Source: an uncultured Bacteroidota bacterium
Lineage (GTDB): Bacteria; Bacteroidota; Bacteroidia; Flavobacteriales; TMED113
DNA: 11,100 bases
Assembly (NCBI GenBank): GCA_902520385.1
Contig: CABYOB010000017.1
Location: 1-11,100, forward strand
Reading direction: 5' to 3'
Shown here: in pieces, positions 1 to 6,477 of the stretch
Numbering within the stretch: position 1 is the stretch's first letter
How the letters are laid out: every line of letters starts with the position of its first letter
Made by a program: the position numbers and the translations under genes
The notes under the pieces: generated by a model
What the model saw: the letters and a program-made list of their open reading frames with translations, nothing else
What the model was told of the DNA's origin: nothing
The model's database searches: none

Positions 1-699
1 CTTAAAACTTCACTTAATTTACTAGATTCTGATTATAACTCAAGTACAAAGGTTCCTGTATTTTGTAAAATGCACATGACTAAAAGTTTATTAAAACCGA
101 GTGTAGATTTTTTAATTGAAATCCCATCTGCTTCAGATGTTGCTTTAACAAAGCTATATCAATTAACAGATTCCGAGGAAAAAAAATTACAACAATTTTT
201 ATTTTTAATTGGGGCAAATAGTTTTTTAATTCAAGAAAGTACAGAAAATTACTTAAATAGTGGTCTTACGACCACTGGGACGGAGTTATTATCTAATCAA
301 ATATCAAATTGGTTATCTCAAATAACCGATGATTTTGATGTAGGATTTAAGTGGACTCCTGGGGCAACTGATTCATTAACAACAGATGAGATTCAGCTTG
401 CTCTTTCAATGAAGCTCTTAAATGATAAATTGACTATTAATGGTAATGCTAGTAACCCAAGTACTCCTCAAGCTCAAGATAATACTGATATAGTTGGAGA
501 ATTAGATATACAGTATGAATTAACAAATAATATAAAATTAACTGCGTTTAGCCGAACAGATGAATATGATCCAATTAGTGGTGATGAATTCCGATATGAG
601 CAAGGTGTTTCTATTTTTTTCGAAAAAGAGTTTGATAGTTTTTTTGATATATTTAGAAAAAAGAAAAAGAAAAAGAAAAAGAAATTAAGAAAAAAATAA
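1..699 (+). CDS. tamB: TamB-like translocation/assembly module, C-terminal end (5' truncated by window edge)
   Basis: The reading frame is open from base 1, so this is the last ~232 codons of a longer gene; the Met at base 70 is internal, not a start. Seen: a C-terminal domain with the pattern LLKPSVDFLIEIPSAS, a run of acidic residues before QFLFLIGANSFL, then LLSNQISNWLSQITDDFDVGFKW, an ELALS-like segment (EIQLALSMKLLNDKLTINGN), alternating beta-type strands, and YEQGVSIFFEKEFDSFF near the end. These match the DUF490/TamB C-terminal domain as found in Bacteroidota. TamB is an inner-membrane-anchored, periplasm-spanning protein that works with an Omp85-family partner and is linked to outer-membrane protein or lipid delivery. 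The tail is unusual: an Arg, nine Lys, then LRKK before the stop. The gene converges on ribBA with 5 bp between stops and no visible hairpin terminator. Family is assigned with good confidence; total length and the membrane anchor lie outside the window. Confidence 0.85.
   Translation, partial: LKTSLNLLDSDYNSSTKVPVFCKMHMTKSLLKPSVDFLIEIPSASDVALTKLYQLTDSEEKKLQQFLFLIGANSFLIQESTENYLNSGLTTTGTELLSNQISNWLSQITDDFDVGFKWTPGATDSLTTDEIQLALSMKLLNDKLTINGNASNPSTPQAQDNTDIVGELDIQYELTNNIKLTAFSRTDEYDPISGDEFRYEQGVSIFFEKEFDSFFDIFRKKKKKKKKKLRKK
259..276. repeat. Perfect 7-bp inverted repeat with 4-nt loop inside tamB
   Basis: AGTGGTC at 259-265 and GACCACT at 270-276 are exact reverse complements around the loop TTAC, with a possible G-T wobble pair just outside (258 with 277). 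The stem is GC-richer than its surroundings. It lies in the coding sequence for a short Gly/Thr linker (SGLTTTG) of the TamB C-terminal domain, so it may simply reflect codon choice. No U-tract follows, so it is not a terminator. Confidence 0.4.
658..684 (+). repeat. AAAAAG hexamer tract encoding poly-lysine at the TamB C-terminus
   Basis: Four tandem copies of AAAAAG (658-681) followed by AAA encode nine consecutive lysines from alternating AAA and AAG codons, followed by Leu-Arg-Lys-Lys and the stop. Each unit is two codons, so slippage by a whole unit would change tail length without a frameshift, while slippage by single A's would alter the last few residues. Basic tails on TamB homologues are common in my recollection, but this uniform repeat is a low-complexity tract in its own right. 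Confidence 0.7.
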
Positions 700-704
700 A
701 ATAA

Positions 705-1901
705 CTATATATCATGTCCCATTTTTGTTTTTTTAGTTAATATATAGTCTGCATTATATTTATTTGGTTTTATTTTAATTGGTACATTTTTAACAATTTT
801 TAGACCATATCCAGTCAATCCAACTCTCTTTTTAGGGTTATTTGTTAATAATTTAATTTTACTAATTTTCAAATCTCTTAAAATTTGTGCTCCAATTCCA
901 TAGTCTCTCTCATCTGGTTTAAATCCTAATTTTATATTTGCTTCAACAGTATCTAATCCTTCTTCTTGTAGTTTGTATGCATGTAATTTATTTCCTAAAC
1001 CTATACCTCTTCCTTCTTGATTCATATATAGAATTACACCTTTTTTTTCCTTTTCAATGATTTTTATTGATTCAATTAATTGATCGCCACAATCACATCT
1101 TAATGAACCTAGAATATCACCAGTGAAGCATGAAGAATGAACTCTTACTAAAATAGGATCGCTTTTTTTCCATTTTCCTTTTATCATTGCTAGGTGTTCA
1201 TGATTAGAATTTAGTGCTTTATAGGAAACTAATTTAAAATTACCATATTTAGTAGGCATTTTCACTTCTACTATTTTTTTGATAGATGATTCTGTTTTCA
1301 ATCTATATTGTATAAGATTTTCGATTGAAATAATTTTAAGATTAAACTTTTTAGCTATTTTTTTTAATTGTGGAAGTCTTGCCATTGTTCCATCATCATT
1401 CATTATTTCTACAATAATTCCAGCAGGTTCTAAATTAGCTAGTTTACATAAATCTACTGCGGCTTCAGTATGACCACTTCTTCTTAAAACACCTCCGTCA
1501 ATTGCTTTAAGAGGAAAAACATGTCCTGGCCTTGCTAAATCTTCTTCTTTAGTTTTAGAATTAGCTAAAGCTTTTATGGTTTCAGCTCTATCACTAGCAG
1601 ATATTCCCGTTGTGCAATTACCTCCAATTTTATCAACTGAAATAGTAAATTGAGTTTTTAATGGGTCTGTATTCTTTCCTACCATTAAATCTAATTTTAA
1701 ATCTTTACATTTTTTAGAAGTTAATGGGGCACAGACCAATCCTCTACCATTCTTTATCATGAAATTAACTAGTTCAGGAGTTGCTTTTTCAGCAGAGGCA
1801 ATAAAATCACCTTCATTTTCTCTATTTTCATCGTCTATGACTATTACTATTTTTCCATTTTTTACATCTTCAATTGCTTCTTCAATTGTATTTAATTTCA
1901 T
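705..1901 (-). CDS. ribBA: Bifunctional 3,4-dihydroxy-2-butanone-4-phosphate synthase / GTP cyclohydrolase II
   Basis: This 398-residue fused enzyme catalyses both entry steps of riboflavin synthesis: ribulose-5-phosphate to DHBP plus formate, and GTP to the diaminopyrimidine precursor. The RibB half (about 1-200) shows the acidic loop DDENRENEGD (23-32), RPGHVFPL (124-131) and GHTEAAVDL (143-151). The RibA half (about 207-398) shows the zinc-binding cysteines Cys258, Cys269 and Cys271 in HSSCFTGDILGSLRCDCG, the GTP-binding NQEGRGIGL (294-302), DERDYGIGAQ (330-339; Asp330 and Arg332 align with the proton acceptor and nucleophile of E. coli RibA) and LTNNPKK (352-358). Both halves look intact and the length is usual for RibBA. 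Its ATG overlaps the stop of the upstream ORF as ATGA, which suggests translational coupling to a glycosyltransferase gene. I saw no FMN-riboswitch-like leader; any such leader could not fit between these overlapping genes. Confidence 0.97.
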   Translation of the reverse strand: MKLNTIEEAIEDVKNGKIVIVIDDENRENEGDFIASAEKATPELVNFMIKNGRGLVCAPLTSKKCKDLKLDLMVGKNTDPLKTQFTISVDKIGGNCTTGISASDRAETIKALANSKTKEEDLARPGHVFPLKAIDGGVLRRSGHTEAAVDLCKLANLEPAGIIVEIMNDDGTMARLPQLKKIAKKFNLKIISIENLIQYRLKTESSIKKIVEVKMPTKYGNFKLVSYKALNSNHEHLAMIKGKWKKSDPILVRVHSSCFTGDILGSLRCDCGDQLIESIKIIEKEKKGVILYMNQEGRGIGLGNKLHAYKLQEEGLDTVEANIKLGFKPDERDYGIGAQILRDLKISKIKLLTNNPKKRVGLTGYGLKIVKNVPIKIKPNKYNADYILTKKTKMGHDI

Positions 1902-2215
1902 GATTTTAGTAGTTTAATTATTTTACTTGTGGATTTCTTCCAATCATATTTAGATTTCACGAATTTATACCCATTTTCTATTAAATTCAAAGTTTTTTCT
2001 TTGTTATTAAATAATGCGATACATTTCTCTGCAAACTCTTCTTCATTTTCAGCAATCATAATTTCCTTTTTTGTTGCATTTAAAGACTTATTAGCGAGAT
2101 CTGTAGTTATACACGGTATTTTCATAGACATTGCTTCTAGTAGCTTGTTTTGCAATCCAGAGCCAATAAACATTGGAGCAATGAATACACTACCTTTTAG
2201 ATAAGCATCTCTTAT
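1898..2215 (-). pseudogene. Glycosyltransferase (GT4-type) C-terminal fragment, the distal part of the chimeric ORF
   Basis: These ~105 residues (about 407-511 of the chimeric ORF) carry DIRDAYLKGSVFIAPMF, GSGLQNKLLEAMSMKIPCIT, then DLANKSLNA, an acidic EEFAEKCIALF helix and a terminal YDWKKSTSKI. This is the nucleotide-sugar-binding half of a GT-B fold family-4 glycosyltransferase: the LLEAM segment holds the second Glu of the EX7E motif, while the first is replaced by Gly/Ser as in a subset of homologues I recall from Flavobacteria. The acceptor-binding N-terminal Rossmann domain (normally ~200-250 residues) is absent. The end looks natural, with its TGA overlapping the ribBA ATG, so a complete glycosyltransferase gene probably lies directly upstream of ribBA in the real or ancestral genome. 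Alone, this fragment should be inactive. Confidence 0.8.
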
Positions 2216-3433
2216 GTCAGTAATTTCTCTTTTTAAATGATTAACAAATGGTTTTAATCCTTTAAAAATAACATCTATTATTCCCTCCCAACTATCAACT
2301 TCTTCTATATCCCTATATATTTTTTCTTCAATAAAAATTCTTTCTAATGATGCATTGTGCCATCTTTCACTAAGTTCATTTAGTTGAATTTCTAATTCTT
2401 GAGTTAAAATTAGTTTTGTATTATCAGTAGATATTTTTAAAATAGTTGAAACATCAGTAAAAACAGGTGCGTCATTTTGAATGACACAAGTAATTGGATA
2501 AATAGATATTTCACAATCAGTGAAAGCAAAAAGTGCATCAATAGTCTTATCAATTGAAACATCATTAGTTATAGTAATAATTATATCTACCTTGTCTGCT
2601 GTATTATTTTGAATATTTTTTATTTTAATTTTTCCTTTATCGTTAGCTCTTATGATTGAATCAATTAAAGTAGTAGTAGTTACATTATAAGGCAGCTCTG
2701 TTATCTGTAAAGTTTTTTTATCAATTTCATTAACTTTTGCCCTAACTCTTACTTTTCCACCTTTTTTTCCATCATTATAATTACTAAAATCAGCTAATCC
2801 TCCAGATTGAAAATCTGGTTTGATTGTTTTATTTCTTCCTTTTAGTATAGAAATTGATGCATCAATTAATTCATTGAAATTATGAGGAAGTATTTTTGTA
2901 GATAAACCAACTGCTATTCCTTCTACTCCTTGAAATAAAAGTAATGGAAATTTAATAGGTAACCAATCTGGCTCGTTTGCTCTACCATCATATGAGGTCT
3001 GCCATGTTGTAACTTTTGGGCTAAAACAAACATCTAATGCAAATTGAGACAACCTTGCTTCTATATACCTTGCTGCTGCTGCTTTATCACCTGTAGCTAC
3101 ATTACCCCAATTACCTTGCATATCAATTAGAAGTCCCTTTTGACCTAGCTTTACTAAAGCATCACCAATCGAAGCATCTCCATGAGGGTGATACTTCATG
3201 GTGTTACCAATTAAATTAGCAACTTTATGATACCTCCCATCATCTAATTCTTTTAAAGAATGTAAAATTCTTCTTTGAACTGGTTTTAAACCATCTAAAA
3301 TAAATGGCACAGCTCTTTCAAGAATTACATATGATGCATAATCTAAAAACCAATTTTGATACATCCCGGAAATTGGGATGACCTTAGATATCTCATTTAA
3401 TTTATCATTATTATTTAGTCTATCTTCACTCAT
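1898..3433 (-). CDS. parC: Chimeric ORF: topoisomerase IV subunit A N-terminus fused in frame to a glycosyltransferase C-terminus
   Basis: Residues 1 to ~406 of 511 are a ParC/GyrA-type breakage-reunion domain. Seen: QRRILHSLKE (53-62), the quinolone-region YHPHGDASIGDA (81-92, the ParC rather than GyrA form in Flavobacteria), catalytic Tyr123 in ARYIEARLS, GVEGIAVGLSTKILPHNFNELIDA (in 169-192), and the start of the coiled-coil arm (ERIFIEEKIYRDIEEVDSWEG, from 364). ParC family members continue for several hundred residues with the rest of the coiled coil, the C-gate and a DNA-wrapping C-terminal domain. Here the match stops at REITD (402-406), and residues ~407-511 match the C-terminal part of a GT4 glycosyltransferase. 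The ATG is 5 bp after the parE stop, the usual parE-parC arrangement. As it stands the protein should be unable to form a C-gate and is unlikely to work as TopoIV A. Either a deletion fusion or an assembly misjoin; no internal stop or frameshift is present. Confidence 0.9.
   Translation of the reverse strand: MSEDRLNNNDKLNEISKVIPISGMYQNWFLDYASYVILERAVPFILDGLKPVQRRILHSLKELDDGRYHKVANLIGNTMKYHPHGDASIGDALVKLGQKGLLIDMQGNWGNVATGDKAAAARYIEARLSQFALDVCFSPKVTTWQTSYDGRANEPDWLPIKFPLLLFQGVEGIAVGLSTKILPHNFNELIDASISILKGRNKTIKPDFQSGGLADFSNYNDGKKGGKVRVRAKVNEIDKKTLQITELPYNVTTTTLIDSIIRANDKGKIKIKNIQNNTADKVDIIITITNDVSIDKTIDALFAFTDCEISIYPITCVIQNDAPVFTDVSTILKISTDNTKLILTQELEIQLNELSERWHNASLERIFIEEKIYRDIEEVDSWEGIIDVIFKGLKPFVNHLKREITDIRDAYLKGSVFIAPMFIGSGLQNKLLEAMSMKIPCITTDLANKSLNATKKEIMIAENEEEFAEKCIALFNNKEKTLNLIENGYKFVKSKYDWKKSTSKIIKLLKS
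2211..2225 (-). other. Junction point between the parC and glycosyltransferase segments
   Basis: On the coding strand the bases ACT-GAC-ATA-AGA encode Thr405-Asp-Ile-Arg408. ParC homologues usually read REITD followed by another acidic residue and Asp-Ile, while glycosyltransferases of this type read Asp-Ile-Arg before a Tyr and a basic residue. The breakpoint therefore falls within a few bases of a shared Asp-Ile (GAC ATA) motif, leaving room for a microhomology of about 3 to 6 bp. The exact breakpoint cannot be fixed without the two parental sequences. Confidence 0.6.
3362..3380. repeat. 6-bp inverted repeat near the start of the parC-like gene
   Basis: CATCCC (3362-3367) and GGGATG (3375-3380) are perfect complements around a 7-nt loop, encoding part of VIPISGM at about residues 18-24, some 50 nt inside the gene. 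In so AT-rich a sequence a CCC/GGG stem stands out, and it could form a small hairpin early in the message. It may equally be chance. Confidence 0.3.
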
Positions 3434-3438
3434 TTTAA

Positions 3439-5277
3439 CTAATCAAGTATATCTTTTTCAACTCTTAAATTATCAATTATAAAATTTTGTCTATTTTGTG
3501 TATTTTTACCCATATAAAAGGTTAATAATTCTTCAATTTCTGAATCATTTTTCAAAAGTACAGGATCCAATCTTATATCAGAACCAATGAAATTTTTAAA
3601 TTCATGTGGAGAAATCTCACCTAAGCCTTTAAATCTAGTTATTTCTAATTTTCCGGTCAATTTTTTTTCTGCATCTATTTTTTCCTTATTATCATAACAA
3701 TAAATTGTTTCTTTCTTATTTCTTACCCTAAAAAGAGGAGTTTGTAATATATACAAGTGACCTTCCTTTACTAAATCAGGAAAAAATTGAAGAAAAAATG
3801 TAATAATAAGTAATCGAATGTGCATTCCATCAACATCAGCATCAGTAGCAATAACAATATTATTGTATCTTAAATTTTCTAATTCATGTTCAATATTTAA
3901 TGCACTTTGTAATAAGTTAAATTCCTCATTTTCATAAACAATTTTTTTAGTCAATCCAAAACAGTTTAGAGGTTTACCCTTTAAACTAAATACAGCTTGT
4001 GTACTAACATCTCTCGCTTTTGTTATTGATCCACTAGCAGAATCCCCCTCAGTTATAAATAATGTTGTCTCTAACCTTCTTTCTTTTTTTAAATCATTAT
4101 AATGAATTTTACAATCTCGTAATTTTTTGTTGTGTAGACTAGATTTTTTTGATCTTTCTCTACTTAGTTTTTTAATTCCAGCTAATTCTTTTCTTTCTTT
4201 TTCTGCTTGTTGAATCTTTTGTAAAATGATTTCACTTATTTCTGGATTTTTATGTAAAAAGTTGTCTAATTTTCTTTTCACAAAATCATTTATAAAAGTT
4301 CTAATTGTTGGGAGACCATCCCCCATTTCTGCAGAACCTAACTTTGTTTTTGTTTGAGATTCAAAAACTGGCTCCATAACTTTTATACTAATAGCTGCAA
4401 CTATTGACTGCCTAACGTCAGAAGCTTCAAAGTTTTTATTATAAAATTCCTTAAAAGTTTTGGCAATAGCTTCTCTAAATGCAGTTTGATGAGTTCCCCC
4501 TTGGGTAGTATGTTGACCATTAACAAAAGAAAAATATGTTTCCCCATATTTAGATCTAGAATGAGATAATGCAACTTCTATATCATTATCTTTTAAATGA
4601 ATAATAGGATAAGTAATTGAAGTTTCTAATTTAGATGTTAATAGATCTTTTAGGCCATTTTCAGAAAAATACTTTTCATTATTATAAATTATTGTCAAAC
4701 CAGGATTTAAATAAACATAATTCCAAATCATAGTAGAAATATGGTGATCTAAATAATTATAATTGGAGAAAATTTCGGAATCAGGAACAAACGTTATTCT
4801 AGTACCATTTCTCTGAGAAGAATCTTTTATATCTTCATCTAAAGTTATATTTCCTCTTTTAAATTCAACAATTTTCGTTTTTTCATCACGAATACTTTGT
4901 ACTTTAAAATACTCTGACAAAGCATTTACCGCTTTGGTTCCAACACCATTTAATCCAACTGCTTTTTTAAATGCTTTGGTGTCATACTTTCCACCTGTAT
5001 TTATTTTGGAAACACAATCAGTTACTTTACCTAAAGGAATACCTCTTCCATAATCCCTAATTAAAACTTTTTGGTTTTTAACGCTTAATTCAATTGTTTT
5101 TCCAAAACCCATCACAAATTCATCCATACAATTGTCCATAATTTCTTTTAATAATACGTATATACCATCATCTGGAGATGATCCATCTCCCTTTTTCCCA
5201 ATATACATACCTGGACGCATCCTGATGTGTTCTTTCCAGTCTAAAGACTTAATATTTTCTTCGGTATACTTAACCAT
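3439..5277 (-). CDS. parE: DNA topoisomerase IV subunit B
   Basis: This 612-residue protein is the ATPase subunit of topoisomerase IV, the type IIA enzyme that decatenates daughter chromosomes. GHKL ATPase domain: EIMDNCMDE (45-53, with Glu45 and Asn49 the likely catalytic base and Mg ligand), RDYGRGIPLG (74-83), NTGGKYD (93-99), GLNGVGTKAVNALS (108-121). Transducer domain: the QTK loop at 308-310, with Lys310 contacting ATP. TOPRIM domain: EGDSASGS (410-417), PLNCFG (436-441) and the metal-binding DADVD (479-483); RFKGLGEI lies at 548-555 in the tail. Length is right for ParE and too short for a proteobacterial GyrB. All key residues are present, so this gene looks fully functional, in contrast to the truncated parC-like ORF 5 bp downstream. 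It is preceded by a 108 bp gap, so it probably has its own promoter, though I could not pick one with confidence. Confidence 0.96.
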   Translation of the reverse strand: MVKYTEENIKSLDWKEHIRMRPGMYIGKKGDGSSPDDGIYVLLKEIMDNCMDEFVMGFGKTIELSVKNQKVLIRDYGRGIPLGKVTDCVSKINTGGKYDTKAFKKAVGLNGVGTKAVNALSEYFKVQSIRDEKTKIVEFKRGNITLDEDIKDSSQRNGTRITFVPDSEIFSNYNYLDHHISTMIWNYVYLNPGLTIIYNNEKYFSENGLKDLLTSKLETSITYPIIHLKDNDIEVALSHSRSKYGETYFSFVNGQHTTQGGTHQTAFREAIAKTFKEFYNKNFEASDVRQSIVAAISIKVMEPVFESQTKTKLGSAEMGDGLPTIRTFINDFVKRKLDNFLHKNPEISEIILQKIQQAEKERKELAGIKKLSRERSKKSSLHNKKLRDCKIHYNDLKKERRLETTLFITEGDSASGSITKARDVSTQAVFSLKGKPLNCFGLTKKIVYENEEFNLLQSALNIEHELENLRYNNIVIATDADVDGMHIRLLIITFFLQFFPDLVKEGHLYILQTPLFRVRNKKETIYCYDNKEKIDAEKKLTGKLEITRFKGLGEISPHEFKNFIGSDIRLDPVLLKNDSEIEELLTFYMGKNTQNRQNFIIDNLRVEKDILD

Positions 5278-5385
5278 AATTAAAATCTGGTCTAAAATAA
5301 TAATGTATGACTAAAAAAAGAATTTATTATAGAGAAAATGATGAGAATTTATTAACAAATCAAATCCAAAAAAAAAAAAATCATA
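5278..5385. other. 108-bp spacer between ychF and parE with a 13-base A/T homopolymer
   Basis: The spacer is nearly all A+T. A run of 13 A's on the plus strand (5368-5380), i.e. T's in the ychF message, begins 5 nt after the ychF stop. I see no GC-rich stem before it, so it is not a classical intrinsic terminator, although a T-run alone could contribute to 3' end formation. The remainder should contain the parE promoter; TATTTTAG-like bases on the minus strand resemble the Bacteroidota -7 element TAnnTTTG only weakly and have no TTG at the expected distance. Confidence 0.5.
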
Positions 5386-6468
5386 TTAAACATTAAATCT
5401 AAAGTGAATGATATCACCATCTTTTACTAGATATGCTTTACCTTCAATAAATACTTTTCCTTTTTCACGACAAGCTAATTCAGAGCCATATTGAATCATG
5501 TCATCAAATGCAATAACCTCAGCTCTTATAAATCCTTTTTCAAAATCTGTATGTATCTTACCTGCTGCTTGAGGAGCTGAAGAATTTTTTTTAATTGTCC
5601 AAGCTCTAACTTCTTTTTCTCCTGCAGTAAAAAAAGTTTGCAATCCTAATAAAGAATAAGTAGATCGAATAATTTTATTTACACCTGGCTCTTTTAAACC
5701 AATATCATTTAAAAATTCATTCCTATCTTCCTCTGATTCTAGTTCATTAATCTCTGACTCTATACCTGCTGCAATAATAATCATTTTAGCATCCTCGTTT
5801 TTTATTTGCTCTGACACAGTTTTAGTATATTTATTACCACCCATTGAATTTTGATCTACATTACAAACATAAAGTACAGGTTTATTAGTTAATAGTTGTA
5901 ATTCATCTATAAATTCATCATGATCTATATCAAAAGACCTAGCTGGAAAACCTTCAGAGAGCTTTTCTTTATACTTACCCAAAATATCAATCTGCTGGAT
6001 CGCTGTTTTGTCACCTGTATTAGACAATCTACTCAAGCTACCAATCTTTTTATCTATTGTTTCTAAATCCTTTACCATTAACTCAAAATCAATAATTTCC
6101 TTATCTCTAATAGGGTCAATACTTCCATCTACATGAGTAATATTATCATCATCAAAACACCTTAAAACATGCATGATAGCATTAGTTTCTTTTATATTAG
6201 CTAAAAATTTATTACCTAAACCCTCCCCTTTACTAGCCCCTTTAACTAATCCAGCAATATCTACTATTTCAACAGTAGCAGATAGTGTATTTTGAGGATT
6301 AAATAAATGAGACAATTTATCTAATCTTTTATCAGGAACAGGAATTATTCCTACATTTGGGTCAATAGTGGCAAATGGATAATTAGCTGCTAAAGCCTTA
6401 GATCTTGATAAACAATTAAATAAAGTTGACTTACCTACATTTGGAAGCCCTACAATTCCACATTTCAT
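5386..6468 (-). CDS. ychF: YchF/OLA1 family redox-regulated P-loop ATPase
   Basis: This 360-residue protein belongs to the Obg-related YchF/OLA1 family, which binds ribosomes and, unlike most TRAFAC GTPases, prefers ATP. Seen: Walker A GLPNVGKST (7-15), switch I segment ATIDPNVG (33-40), G3 DIAGLVKGASKGEGLGN (70-86), and NVDQ (203-206) where a GTPase would have NKxD, consistent with the relaxed base specificity of the family. A helical/coiled-coil insertion occupies roughly 125-190, and a TGS domain closes the protein with the typical ending GDIIHFRFNV. Length is standard. The ATG lies 9 bp after the glyA stop, so the two are probably cotranscribed. Its cellular job is not settled for the family; links to oxidative stress and translation are reported. 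Confidence 0.97.
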   Translation of the reverse strand: MKCGIVGLPNVGKSTLFNCLSRSKALAANYPFATIDPNVGIIPVPDKRLDKLSHLFNPQNTLSATVEIVDIAGLVKGASKGEGLGNKFLANIKETNAIMHVLRCFDDDNITHVDGSIDPIRDKEIIDFELMVKDLETIDKKIGSLSRLSNTGDKTAIQQIDILGKYKEKLSEGFPARSFDIDHDEFIDELQLLTNKPVLYVCNVDQNSMGGNKYTKTVSEQIKNEDAKMIIIAAGIESEINELESEEDRNEFLNDIGLKEPGVNKIIRSTYSLLGLQTFFTAGEKEVRAWTIKKNSSAPQAAGKIHTDFEKGFIRAEVIAFDDMIQYGSELACREKGKVFIEGKAYLVKDGDIIHFRFNV

Positions 6469-6477
6469 AAACTAAAA

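Noticed and set aside
203..206. Residue positions of NVDQ in YchF, at first read as a degenerate GTPase G4 motif
   Set aside because: Coordinates here are protein residues. YchF/OLA1 proteins normally lack NKxD and prefer ATP, so this is usual for the family rather than a defect.
699..705. Possible bidirectional terminator between the convergent tamB and ribBA genes
   Set aside because: Only 5 bp separate the stops, and I found no inverted repeat with flanking T/A tracts; any terminator would have to lie inside the coding ends.
1902..2100. Possible FMN riboswitch upstream of ribBA
   Set aside because: The region upstream of ribBA is coding for the glycosyltransferase fragment and is overlapped by it; none of the conserved FMN-aptamer sequence blocks was visible.
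1929..2204. Plus-strand open frame opposite the glycosyltransferase fragment
   Set aside because: It mirrors the conserved GLQNKLLEAM region on the other strand, and nothing in it resembles a known protein.
5132..5314. Small plus-strand open frame overlapping the parE start and the ychF-parE spacer
   Set aside because: It lies antisense to the conserved ParE N-terminus, shows no recognisable motif, and its residues are what the reverse frame of parE would give.
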